Shown in pieces: positions 10,146 to 19,990 of a stretch of 64,000 nt of DNA. Numbering within the stretch: position 1 is the stretch's first letter; every line of letters starts with the position of its first letter. The position numbers and the translations under genes are program-made. The notes below the pieces were generated by a model. It searched no databases, was not told the origin of the DNA, and saw nothing but the letters and a program-made list of their open reading frames with translations. The stretch comes from an uncultured Eubacteriales bacterium (GTDB lineage: Bacteria > Bacillota > Clostridia > Monoglobales > Monoglobaceae): assembly GCA_900545865.1 (NCBI GenBank), contig URAN01000011.1:1-64000 (forward strand), given 5' to 3'.

Positions 10146-13100
10146 GAAAGCTAAAACGAATAATTTCATTTTGTACTGCGGCGGCGTTGACGGCAACGCT
10201 GATGCTCGGCGGCACAAGCACAAATGCCGCTGCTGACCCAAGCACCGAACAAAACGTGACCACAGCAACGGCAACGCTCGGAAAGAGTCTTGTGTCAACC
10301 GGATTTGAATCGGTTGAGGTAGGAAATGTTTCGGGTGCGGTCTTGACAAGTAAGGACGGACGTGAGGCATGGCTTTTGGATAAGTCGCAAGGCACGAATA
10401 AGGCGAGCATAAACGCCGTCTTGTCCGAACAGTTCAAGCACACCAAAAAGGATGGCTCGGTGTATGAGATTGAGGTCGATTATTATGATTCGGGCAACGG
10501 TCTTTTAAGACTTTATTATGATTCGTACACGAATACAAAAAAGACGGCGGAAACCGTTTATACCAACAAAGAAAACAAGTGGAAAACCTTAAAGGTGACG
10601 CTCGATGATGCGGAATTTGCAAAAAAATGCGATAACAAGTGTGATATATCCGTTTCTATCGCTATCCAAAGTGACAGCAGCATTGTCGGTACGGAATCCA
10701 TTGCCGTTTCGGAAATCAGGGTTAAGCGTTATGCGGCGAAAAATCCGATTTATGTAACCTCGTCAAACGATGAGGTCGGAAACGCATACAAGTGGTTTTC
10801 GGACAGCAAGGTTATGCATAACGTGTTTGAAAACACAACGGGCGAAAAACAAAACGTAATCGTAACGTACAAAGCGCTGTCAAAAGAGTATCTCAAGGTT
10901 TTTGAAAAGAGTGAAAAGCTCTCGCTTGAACCGAATGAAACAAAAAATATCGATGTCGATATGGGCGAGGTAAAACGCTGTGATATGTACAGCTATTATG
11001 TCGATATAAAAAGCGATGACGGTAAGATTAATTCCACGTTTAAGTCTATGGAATTCTCGGTTATCAAAACAGACCCGAACGGCATCAAGAACGATGTATA
11101 CTTTGCGGCACATCTTAGCAGATACCCCGACGCACAGCGTGAGATGGGTGTTGAAATGATAAAAAATGCAAACGCAGCCGGCATGCGTGGTGGCTGGGAC
11201 TGGGAGTATTTTGAGTACCAAGTGGGCACTTTTTCGCCGGATAAATTGGGGGATTCAAAAGTTTTGGCTTTGTTGTTGGAAAGAGATATGCATTTTTTGT
11301 GTCAATTCACGGCAACAAACACAAAGCATGGCATGAAAGACTGGAAGGATTACCCCGACACCCCGGAAGAACTGGAGTTGTTCAGAATATATGTACATAA
11401 TGCGGCAAAAGCGGTTGACGGCAAGGTTGACGGAATCGAGATTTTTAACGAACCGAACATAGATTCGTTTAACCGTCACGTTGCCGACGGCCCCGACCGT
11501 GCGGCACAGGTCTATGTTGACTGTCTTAAAGTTGCATACGAGGAGATTAAAAAAGTCAACCCGAACTTAAAGGTCGGCGGCCCTGTGTTGTGCTTTATCA
11601 ATAACGAAAAGGGTAAGGATTTCTTTAATGCGGCGATGAAATACGGAATGTGGAAGTATCTCGATGCGCTTGATTTGCATCCGTATGCAAATAACTTTGT
11701 TGAAAAAACGGGACTACAGCCGCACATTGAATGGTACAAAGAAGAATTTGAAAAAGTTGGCAAGGGCGATATTGAATTCTGGTATTCCGAAATGGGATAT
11801 ACAACGGCGGATAATCCGATAAAAACGGAATATAACCAGGGTGCATATAATGCGGCGAGTGTAATGTTCTATAAATCCAAGAATTTCGGTGATAAGTTTG
11901 TGTTCTATAATTTGGAGCAAAAGGGAACAAACAAAGCCGACCGAGAGGATATGTTCGGCCATACAAGCCCGGGATATGTTGCGTCATCTGTGAACGGAAA
12001 GTGGTTTGTGCCGAGAGAGTCATACCTGATTGTTACGGCGATGAACTATTATATGGCACGGACGACAACCAAAGACAGCTATTATTCGGAGGACGGCAAT
12101 GTGAGCGTCAACAGATTCAAGAGCGATAAATTCAATTCGGATATGATTGGTATCTATTCGATGAACGGGCGCAGGGAAATCAGTATCGACCTCGGAACGG
12201 ATAAAATAACATATGCCGATAAGTACGGGAATGAAACCGAACTGGCATCGGAAAGCGGGATTTATACCATTACCGTTGACAAAGCACCGATTTATCTTAT
12301 CGGAAACACGACAAAGGATGAGCTTATCGAGAGTGAAGCGGCGGCAAAGGTTAATGCAAGCAATGCCGATGTGGCACATAATGACCAATATACGATTGAA
12401 TTTGAATCTACCGAGAGTTATGAGATAGAGGCGGCTGTGCCCGAATGTGTCAAAGATATGAAAATAGGCGAGTTTAAAGACGGAAAAGCAACAGTGACAT
12501 TTGAAAACACAGCCGAACCGGGCGAGAGCTATGAGGTTGTATTAAAACTCAAAAAAGACGGAAAGACGGTTCAGATTTGTAGGGTTATGGCAAATTCGGT
12601 TGAAACAGCGGACTTTACCACAGACGTTAATCTAATCAGCAACAACAACCTGAACCGCTGGGCGGCAGAGTTTAAGATAACAAATTATTCCGAAACAAAA
12701 CCGCTTAAAGGCAAGATAAGAATAACTGCACCCGAGGAATTCAAAACCGATTATACCGATATTGGGCTTGTGCCTTGCGGTACAACGGGACGGGTAACCG
12801 TGAACCTGCCGGAGATACGAAAAAAGGGCGAATACAATGTTGAGTATGAACTTGTGTTAGACAGCGGTGCGGTGATAAATTCGGCAAATAAGATTGACTT
12901 TACACTTGCCAAATACGCCGACAAAAAACCGACAATAGACGGTGTGGCGGAAAAAGGTGAGTGGAATAACGATACTTTGATGTATGCCGAAAAAGATTAT
13001 CAGATAAAACAGATAACTGACTGGAAAGGTAAAAACGACCTTTCGGCAAAGAGCTGTATCGAATGGGACGAAGAGAATATGTATCTGTTCTGTGAAGTGA

Positions 13101-13549
13101 CGGACGATATATTCAACCAACCCGAGCCTGCGGCGACAAGCTGGCGCGGTGACAGTGTTCAGGTCGGAATATTCTATGGCGATGAGGTACAGGTTGCCAT
13201 CGGTCAAAAGAATATATCGTTCCACGAATTGTGTATGTCCAAAACACCCGACGGTGACAGGGTCTATCGATTCCTCGCCCAAGACGACAGTCATCCCAAG
13301 GGTGACATAACCGATAAATGCGATATTGCGATAATGCGTGAGGGAAACAAAACGGTTTATGAATTTAAAATTCCGTGGAAAAACCTTTTGATGGACGGAC
13401 AGCAACCGAAACTCGGCGATAAACTCGGATTTTCCTTCCTCGTTAATGACAATGACGGAAACGGCAGACGCGGCTGGATTGAATATGCGAGCGGTGTCGG
13501 CGAATCAAAGAATTCAGCATTATTCACATATCTTAAACTTATTAAATAG
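10142..13549 (+). CDS. Secreted GH-A-like glycosidase with CBM9-like C-terminus
   Basis: A 1135-residue exported protein: signal peptide (about 1-29), a beta-sandwich region (to about 320), a TIM-barrel catalytic region with FNEP (Glu437, likely acid/base) and YSEMGY (Glu550, likely nucleophile), Ig-like domains (about 745-925), and a C-terminal domain from about 930. That last domain has the DGxxxxxEW start and WRGDSVQ motif seen in CBM9/DOMON-type carbohydrate-binding modules. It is a distant paralogue of the preceding gene, with which it overlaps by four bases. The pair probably attack different linkages in the same polymer, but neither family nor substrate can be fixed from sequence alone. 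There is no SLH domain, so it is released or bound through the carbohydrate module. Confidence 0.78.
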   Translation: MRKLKRIISFCTAAALTATLMLGGTSTNAAADPSTEQNVTTATATLGKSLVSTGFESVEVGNVSGAVLTSKDGREAWLLDKSQGTNKASINAVLSEQFKHTKKDGSVYEIEVDYYDSGNGLLRLYYDSYTNTKKTAETVYTNKENKWKTLKVTLDDAEFAKKCDNKCDISVSIAIQSDSSIVGTESIAVSEIRVKRYAAKNPIYVTSSNDEVGNAYKWFSDSKVMHNVFENTTGEKQNVIVTYKALSKEYLKVFEKSEKLSLEPNETKNIDVDMGEVKRCDMYSYYVDIKSDDGKINSTFKSMEFSVIKTDPNGIKNDVYFAAHLSRYPDAQREMGVEMIKNANAAGMRGGWDWEYFEYQVGTFSPDKLGDSKVLALLLERDMHFLCQFTATNTKHGMKDWKDYPDTPEELELFRIYVHNAAKAVDGKVDGIEIFNEPNIDSFNRHVADGPDRAAQVYVDCLKVAYEEIKKVNPNLKVGGPVLCFINNEKGKDFFNAAMKYGMWKYLDALDLHPYANNFVEKTGLQPHIEWYKEEFEKVGKGDIEFWYSEMGYTTADNPIKTEYNQGAYNAASVMFYKSKNFGDKFVFYNLEQKGTNKADREDMFGHTSPGYVASSVNGKWFVPRESYLIVTAMNYYMARTTTKDSYYSEDGNVSVNRFKSDKFNSDMIGIYSMNGRREISIDLGTDKITYADKYGNETELASESGIYTITVDKAPIYLIGNTTKDELIESEAAAKVNASNADVAHNDQYTIEFESTESYEIEAAVPECVKDMKIGEFKDGKATVTFENTAEPGESYEVVLKLKKDGKTVQICRVMANSVETADFTTDVNLISNNNLNRWAAEFKITNYSETKPLKGKIRITAPEEFKTDYTDIGLVPCGTTGRVTVNLPEIRKKGEYNVEYELVLDSGAVINSANKIDFTLAKYADKKPTIDGVAEKGEWNNDTLMYAEKDYQIKQITDWKGKNDLSAKSCIEWDEENMYLFCEVTDDIFNQPEPAATSWRGDSVQVGIFYGDEVQVAIGQKNISFHELCMSKTPDGDRVYRFLAQDDSHPKGDITDKCDIAIMREGNKTVYEFKIPWKNLLMDGQQPKLGDKLGFSFLVNDNDGNGRRGWIEYASGVGESKNSALFTYLKLIK

Positions 13550-13567
13550 AAAGGCGGAGAGATTTAA

Positions 13568-16018
13568 GTGAAAACTAACATTAAAAAACTAATTAAAATT
13601 GCAGCGGCGGCGTTCTCAGGACTTATGCTTGTATCATCGGCGGCGGTATTCGCCGATGACGGTGCGGAGTTTGAGCTGTATTATGATTTTGAAGATTATA
13701 GTGCGTCGCTCGGAAGCGGTATTCTTCCCGATAATGAATACTGGGGAATAGCCTCGTCAACGAGCGGAAACCTTAAACAGTTCGGCTCTTATATCGAGGA
13801 CGGCAACACCTCAATGCGGCTTTTGCCGTGGGCAGAGCCTGTTCTGTTCTTTAACCGAATAGCCGAGAGCGGAAGATTGCACATAAGCTTTGATTTTAAG
13901 ACATCAAACCCGATATTTGACACGCTTGTTCTGTTTGATGACGGTGTTACGAGCCAAGATCCGAGATACAACGGTCATAAAGATCTTAAATATTCGAGAG
14001 GACCGCGGTTTCAGACAGCATCGGGCAAAGTGTCATATAACGCATATTCGGCAACATCAACCGACACGGGCGGCCTGTCAACGGCATGGAATTATGTTCC
14101 GAGTGATGTCACGTTTAACGGAAGCGAATGGCACAGATTTGATATGATAACAACGGATTTGTCAAAAGCGGACGCACGTGTCACATATTATCTTGACGGT
14201 CAAAAGATAAACATAAACCCCGTATATTGTGCAAAGGCTAAGGGATTAAAATCAATTTATATGCTGCCTAACCTTGAAAAGGATGCGGACGGAAATTCGC
14301 CTAAGTGGACGAATAACGACTTTTTTATCATTGACAATATGACGGCAAGACGTTATTTTGACGAAACGGGTCTTAGAGGAACAGCAGAAGGTGACGGAAA
14401 GGTCGATTTGTCAAACGGCGAGTTGACAGTCCGTCTTTCCGAGAGAGTCGACAAAAGCGTTTTGACGGCGGACAATATGACAATAAAGGGCGGAACGCTT
14501 AACAAAACCCTGTCTAACTTTACTGTTGAGCCGATTTCAAACGTTGTATCAGACGCGATAGACACCAATACGACCGATGAGTTTAAAGTAAAATTCAGCG
14601 GTGACATTGATATGGGAAGCTATACGCTCACCCTGTCCGACAGTGTAGTCGGAAAGTCGTTCGGCCTTTCTATGGTTACACCCGTTGAGTTCAGAACAAA
14701 ACCCAAAACAAAGCGCATTTCCATGCAGTATATAAATGATGACTTTAACGATTATACAAGCGATTCAGACTTGCCGAACGGCTGGAGCTACCTTCCGTCA
14801 ATAGAAAACGTATTCCACAAATCAGCATCGGGCAAGAGCGGCGAGAGCGGCGACAATGCCCTCGGAATTGAGAATGCGGAAATAAAAGCGGATCAGACGC
14901 GCATAATAAAGCGTTTTTCCGCGGCGGTAACGGGCGGAGTCGAATATAAAACCACGTTTGATGTGTATGCCGAGAATATGTATTGGTATCTGTACCTTTT
15001 GGAAAACGGTGATTTTGATGAAAATAACGCAGGTTTTGATGAAAACGTGGCTATTGCGGCAAAATCGGGCGGTCAGATTTCTTATGCCAAAAACCGAACC
15101 AAAAAAGCGCGTGAAATGACAAATATAAGCGGTCTTAAAGTGAACGAGGGCGAATGGAACAGAGTTGAACTCACCGTTGCGTTTGAAAACGGAAAGACAG
15201 TGTATAAGATAAAGGTCAATGATTCGGATGAATATACGGTCGAAACAAACCGCGACTTTGCGGGTGCGGCAACCGAGGGTATCGGCTTCGGATATTATCC
15301 GACCGATGAAACATCAAAGCTTTACATTGATAATGTTTCGGTAACAAGCGACACTGAGGCGATATATCCCGAGGTTGACAAGGTTGAGTTTGTCGACAGC
15401 ACCGACACGACTGTTCCGTCCGACAGCGGTGTGACATCAACCCTAAAGAGTGTAAAAGTGTATTTTAACACTCTTGTTGATGCCGAAACGGCAAAGAATA
15501 GGATTTCGGTAAGCTCAAACGATTCGATAACGTACAGGGTTGATGTGTATGACGATGGTGCCGAAAGTGTTGCCGAGGTTATCTTTCCGCGGCTTTTGAA
15601 TCCCGAGCAAGAATATACCGTGTCGGTATCCGAGGGAATAACATCTCGCTATGCGGCGGACGTAACATCTCTCATCGGAATGTCAAGACGTTTTTCGACA
15701 GTTAATGACGCGTGCTTTAAGACAATAAAGAATGCGGTTGAAAAACAGAGTGACGGCACATATGTTTATACGCTTAAAGTTATAAAGAATACGGATGACA
15801 GTCTTAAATTCACGGCTTTGATTTCGGCAACGGAAAGCAAAGCTGACGGCGAAAAAACGTATGACAAGCTCATTGGCGCAAAATATATTCCTGTTGATAT
15901 TCAAAGCGAGGACAGAGGTATATTCGAGTACAGCGTTCCGGTTGAATTCGCGGGGGACGGAATAACAGCAACTCCGATGCTCTGGAGCTGGCCGAATAAT
16001 GTAAAGATTAATCTGTAA
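13568..16018 (+). CDS. Large secreted beta-sandwich (LamG-like/Ig-like) protein
   Basis: An 816-residue exported protein starting at GTG, preceded by AAGGCGGAGAG. The signal peptide runs to about residue 30 (AVFA). Two concanavalin/LamG-like sandwich units are suggested at about 45-260 and 385-600, each ending in a DN-containing strand (IDNMTARRY, IDNVSVTSD). Each is followed by an Ig-like domain of the SbsA kind (about 262-360 and 605-700). The last ~110 residues look like the terminal module shared with neighbours. No catalytic signature was recognised, so it may be a lyase of unfamiliar family or a polymer-binding protein. It is 18 bases downstream of the CBM9-type gene, so it is in the same operon. 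Confidence 0.7.
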   Translation: MKTNIKKLIKIAAAAFSGLMLVSSAAVFADDGAEFELYYDFEDYSASLGSGILPDNEYWGIASSTSGNLKQFGSYIEDGNTSMRLLPWAEPVLFFNRIAESGRLHISFDFKTSNPIFDTLVLFDDGVTSQDPRYNGHKDLKYSRGPRFQTASGKVSYNAYSATSTDTGGLSTAWNYVPSDVTFNGSEWHRFDMITTDLSKADARVTYYLDGQKININPVYCAKAKGLKSIYMLPNLEKDADGNSPKWTNNDFFIIDNMTARRYFDETGLRGTAEGDGKVDLSNGELTVRLSERVDKSVLTADNMTIKGGTLNKTLSNFTVEPISNVVSDAIDTNTTDEFKVKFSGDIDMGSYTLTLSDSVVGKSFGLSMVTPVEFRTKPKTKRISMQYINDDFNDYTSDSDLPNGWSYLPSIENVFHKSASGKSGESGDNALGIENAEIKADQTRIIKRFSAAVTGGVEYKTTFDVYAENMYWYLYLLENGDFDENNAGFDENVAIAAKSGGQISYAKNRTKKAREMTNISGLKVNEGEWNRVELTVAFENGKTVYKIKVNDSDEYTVETNRDFAGAATEGIGFGYYPTDETSKLYIDNVSVTSDTEAIYPEVDKVEFVDSTDTTVPSDSGVTSTLKSVKVYFNTLVDAETAKNRISVSSNDSITYRVDVYDDGAESVAEVIFPRLLNPEQEYTVSVSEGITSRYAADVTSLIGMSRRFSTVNDACFKTIKNAVEKQSDGTYVYTLKVIKNTDDSLKFTALISATESKADGEKTYDKLIGAKYIPVDIQSEDRGIFEYSVPVEFAGDGITATPMLWSWPNNVKINL

Positions 16019-16054
16019 AATCGTATGAAGATTTTATCTTACGGGCAGATAATA

Positions 16055-16122
16055 TCCGCCCCGCAAGGTTGGCGATATACATTTTATTTAACGGGTATGG
16101 CGTGGGGCGTCCCCGACCGCCC
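16055..16122. repeat. Diverged copy of the GTAGGGGCG element
   Basis: This stretch contains a core resembling that of the elements at 40241 and 42592 (TTGG..ATACATT followed by a T-rich stretch) and the arm GGGGCGTCCCCGACCGCCC shared with the copy at 40241. The left arm is degraded. It sits in the gap between two secreted-protein genes. Confidence 0.5.
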
Positions 16123-16159
16123 GTGAGATGATAATCGGATTAAGAGGTTATCATCTCGC
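16123..16159 (+). terminator. Strong hairpin between secreted-protein genes
   Basis: A perfect 10-bp stem (GAGATGATAA at 16125-16134 with its complement at 16148-16157, extendable by two pairs) and a 13-base loop. There is no clear U-run, so it may be an mRNA-stabilising or processing hairpin that sets expression of the genes on either side rather than a full terminator. Confidence 0.45.
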
Positions 16160-16216
16160 CAAAATTAAATTTTGAAAAAATAAAATTAAAAATATATTTT
16201 TAAAGGAGTGCAAGAA

Positions 16217-19200
16217 ATGAAGAACACTTACTTAACAAAAAACAGTAACGTTAAAGGTTTTAAATTTGTGCGGCGTATTCTCGCTGTGGGGATGGCGGTC
16301 GGAATGTTGGTTACGGCTCTGCCGTCCGTTTCGGCGGCGCAATACACCGCACCCGATACGGTTGTCGATTATTTTTCGACATTCCACGGTTATGAACAAA
16401 CCGGCGGTTCACTCGATGCCGGTTATTTCAAAGACGCAAAGCTTCCTCAAGGTTGGTCAGAGGCAAGCTGGTCGCCAAATAAGGCTTGGATGATATCGGG
16501 ATATTCGGATACGGAAACAGGTTCAAATATCATAAAGACAAAGGATTCGAATATCATTTATAAGCTTGATGAGCCTGTAAAGAGCGGGAAATTGCATGTT
16601 AGCTTTGACCTTAAAACAGAGAGCAATGCGGCAACGGTTAATATCGGCGGCTATAACACCTCGGTGAACGATAACCCCAATGATTGTTGGAGTGCAACCG
16701 GTAATTTTTATACATATTCGTATTTCTTAAAAACAAAGGTTGAAGATAACAAAGGTTATATCTATATGCCTTCGGCGGCATCAAATGTGAATGGTGCGCT
16801 TGAATCTTCTGTAAAGGAAAATGACGGTAAATGGCATAAATATGATGTATTTATAAATTTTGATGTTACCAACGATGATAATAGTTATGGAAAAATGAGC
16901 GTGTATCAAGACGGAATTTCACTCGGCGAGGTTCCGATGACAGCGCCGTATGCAAAAACTGAAAACGGACTGAAATCAATTTTTATCCAAACCGGTTGGG
17001 GAACGAATGACAGAGGATATTTTGATAACTTTTATATTCATAATATAAAATCGGACGATAATTTTGAGGCACCGAGAATTGCGCTCGATTATGCCAACAG
17101 CGGTGTATTGTCAAACGGCGGCACAATAGATGTTGTGTTCTCTGAAACGGTGGACGCCGAAGAGTTTATGCCGATACAATTTGATGTTAAAAATGTGGCA
17201 ACAGGCAAAAAGGTTGATGTTGTATCCGTTTCAAATATTTCGGGCACATCGGGTGCGAGAATCAGCCTGCCGCCGCTCGAAACGGGTGAATACGAGGTAT
17301 CGGTAAAACCGCTGATAAAAGGTGCAATAAGCGAAAAAGCGGTTGAAAATACGGCTAAGTTTATGATTGCGGGTGCGACGATAGGTGACAGCACGAGATA
17401 TTATATAAACGAGAACTTTAACACCTATAAGGGAGGTATGCCGGCTGACTTTGAAAAGCTTAGCACTGTGACGGCGTCAGAGCTGACAGCCGATGCGGTT
17501 GAATCGGGCAACAATGCTTTGACCCTCGGCGGAAGCGATGATAAGGCTTTATCTTACGAATTTAACAACTCAATCTATTCGGGCAAGTTCACGGTTGAAT
17601 TTGATGTAAAGCATTCGGGCGCAGGCTGGACTCTCGGTCTTATGGATAAGAGCGATTATTTTAGCGACAGTGAGTATATTACACTTGCCGATTATAACCA
17701 AGAGATGAATAACGTAACATATTCTTATTGGAACACTGAGAAAACGGCGGGCAATATTACGGATGACTGGGGTACATGGGCAAATGCAAAGACCCTTGAT
17801 CCAACGGGAACGCTGACAAATAAGGAGTATTATTTTAATCAGTGGACAAAGGAACAGCACGACAGCGAGGGAACGGAAAATCCTCAAAGAATGTGGCTCT
17901 ATAAGCGTATAGGTGCATTTAACAACAGACGCGTAAAAAACACTTTGGTCGGCAATATGATGAGCGGCGACACGGACAGAACAAAACTTTCAACAGCAAA
18001 GGTAAGGAGCAATGAGGGCGATACCGCGCTTGACGGGGTGACCGTTCCGGCAAATGAGTGGACAAAGGTCAAGGCGGTTGTTGACCTTGACGCAGGCAAG
18101 TATTATTTCTATGTAAACGACAGCACAGACCCCGTTGCGGTTGAATACAAAACAGCAACAGACGGAAATTATGATACGGCAAGGTTTGCACGCACATATT
18201 TGAGAGATACAGACGGTAATTATAAAATTTTGGGCGGTATAGCGGGATTGAGATTACAAAAATACGGTGACGGCACTGTTGAATTTGATAATGTAAAAGT
18301 ATATACCGACAAGAGCTATAACGATTATCTCGATTTTAATACGGCAAGCACAAACGGTTCAACTCAGCCCGGCTGGTACTCAAACAACGCAACCACATGG
18401 AGCAATATGCAATACTTCGGACACAACGGCGAGAACTACCGATTATCGACCAACGGCGCAAATTCAGCAGCGGATCCATCGGATAAGGCAATCAAGTTTA
18501 ATCGCGGCTGGACGTATTACACTCATCCGTTCGCTGTTCCGGTAAAGGCGGCACAGGCGTTTACAGTTGAGTTTGATTTGTTCGCAGAGGATAACACCCG
18601 TTGGGTGATGAATCTCTTGGATGAACGGTATATGACAAGAAATGTGGATAATACAGCGACAACCGGCACAGTGTTCAACGGCGAAAAAGGCACGGCGGGA
18701 ACGCAGGAAAAGCACACGATGGAACAAAACGGTATATTGACAAATGTATACGGATCAACAAGTACAGTTGGCTTTGCAACTGTGGCGGGTACATCGTTTA
18801 CACCGCAATATGCTCAGAATTTCAAGGAGGCGAATATCACTTATAACACAAATAAGTGGCAGCATATTAAGCTTGAATTTGTACCGGCGAGCAATGAAGA
18901 AATGACGCTTGTCCTTTCCGTAACCTGTGACGGTGAAACAAAAACATCGGGAAAGCAATGGCTCAAATACAGCTGGTATGAATCGGGTAAGGCGAGAATG
19001 TACAAATATGATACAATCGGATTGGCGTTTCTCATTCCGGGCGAGAGCGGTAAAGGAATTTCAGTAGATAATATAAAAGTTACCGAAACCGAAACAGCGT
19101 CAAAGGCGGCTGTTACCTCGATTACCACGGCTGATGAAAAAGGCGAACAAATTGACCTTGCGGATAAAGTGTATAAAGTCGGTGATGTAATATCGGACAT

Positions 19201-19873
19201 AAACGTTGAATTTTCAGCACCGCTCAATAATAGTGACGCTATTACACTTTATTATCCTCAGGATGAAAACGGCGCTGCACCTCGGTATACCGTAACGATG
19301 AGCGGGGACAAAAAGTCGGCAACGGTTAAGCTGACCGAGTGTGATATGAATAAAAATGTTACACTTTGCATCAGCAATAAGGCCAATATGGGTTCGACAA
19401 ACCTTACTGCGCCGGATACCGCATCGGCAACATTCGGCGTTGTGCAGGCGGAGGATAAACTCGTGATAGAGGATTTCAGATTATATGAGCACATAGACGG
19501 AAGAACTTTCAATAATTACAGCTGTGAAGGAATATGGGTTCCGGTTACGGCCGACAAACTTGACGGTGACAAATATAAGACGTTCAACGGCCTTAAAATT
19601 GTTGCAAAAGGTTATAATACCGGCAGCCCCAAAAATGTGCTGATGATGTCGGGTATTTATAATAATACCGATGCGGTCAAAGACCTTTTGTCGGCGAGCG
19701 AGATTGAGAATAAAGAGGTTCCGACAGGCAGATTCGACAATGTGGAATACACAATCGAAAGCACCGATACGGACGCAAACCTGATGAAATGCTTTATCTG
19801 GGATGCGAACAACCTCAAACCCTTGTGGAATAAGCTCGAATACGGAAAGACCCCGGCAACGGCAGGAAAATAA
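16217..19873 (+). CDS. Giant secreted beta-sandwich protein
   Basis: A 1218-residue exported protein and a paralogue of the preceding secreted protein. The start at 16217 is chosen because AAGGAG (16202-16207) lies nine bases before it; an in-frame GTG at 16208 overlaps that site. A signal peptide ends near residue 40 (VSAA). Three LamG-like sandwich units are suggested by repeated strands ending in FDNFYIH, FDNVKVY and VDNIKV, separated by Ig-like domains (one near 290-390, one near 960-1080). The end carries a KCFIW...KPLW motif typical of the shared C-terminal module. No active site recognised; a polysaccharide-binding or lyase role is inference. A large gap with a hairpin separates it from the upstream gene. 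Confidence 0.7.
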   Translation: MKNTYLTKNSNVKGFKFVRRILAVGMAVGMLVTALPSVSAAQYTAPDTVVDYFSTFHGYEQTGGSLDAGYFKDAKLPQGWSEASWSPNKAWMISGYSDTETGSNIIKTKDSNIIYKLDEPVKSGKLHVSFDLKTESNAATVNIGGYNTSVNDNPNDCWSATGNFYTYSYFLKTKVEDNKGYIYMPSAASNVNGALESSVKENDGKWHKYDVFINFDVTNDDNSYGKMSVYQDGISLGEVPMTAPYAKTENGLKSIFIQTGWGTNDRGYFDNFYIHNIKSDDNFEAPRIALDYANSGVLSNGGTIDVVFSETVDAEEFMPIQFDVKNVATGKKVDVVSVSNISGTSGARISLPPLETGEYEVSVKPLIKGAISEKAVENTAKFMIAGATIGDSTRYYINENFNTYKGGMPADFEKLSTVTASELTADAVESGNNALTLGGSDDKALSYEFNNSIYSGKFTVEFDVKHSGAGWTLGLMDKSDYFSDSEYITLADYNQEMNNVTYSYWNTEKTAGNITDDWGTWANAKTLDPTGTLTNKEYYFNQWTKEQHDSEGTENPQRMWLYKRIGAFNNRRVKNTLVGNMMSGDTDRTKLSTAKVRSNEGDTALDGVTVPANEWTKVKAVVDLDAGKYYFYVNDSTDPVAVEYKTATDGNYDTARFARTYLRDTDGNYKILGGIAGLRLQKYGDGTVEFDNVKVYTDKSYNDYLDFNTASTNGSTQPGWYSNNATTWSNMQYFGHNGENYRLSTNGANSAADPSDKAIKFNRGWTYYTHPFAVPVKAAQAFTVEFDLFAEDNTRWVMNLLDERYMTRNVDNTATTGTVFNGEKGTAGTQEKHTMEQNGILTNVYGSTSTVGFATVAGTSFTPQYAQNFKEANITYNTNKWQHIKLEFVPASNEEMTLVLSVTCDGETKTSGKQWLKYSWYESGKARMYKYDTIGLAFLIPGESGKGISVDNIKVTETETASKAAVTSITTADEKGEQIDLADKVYKVGDVISDINVEFSAPLNNSDAITLYYPQDENGAAPRYTVTMSGDKKSATVKLTECDMNKNVTLCISNKANMGSTNLTAPDTASATFGVVQAEDKLVIEDFRLYEHIDGRTFNNYSCEGIWVPVTADKLDGDKYKTFNGLKIVAKGYNTGSPKNVLMMSGIYNNTDAVKDLLSASEIENKEVPTGRFDNVEYTIESTDTDANLMKCFIWDANNLKPLWNKLEYGKTPATAGK

Positions 19874-19990
19874 TAATCGGTTTAAGAATATCAATAGATT
19901 TGTTTAACCGAAACGGGGCTTAAAAGAGTGAAATGAAAAACTGTTAAAGGTATATAAATTTAGAATTAAAGAAATTAGGAGGAATTATTA

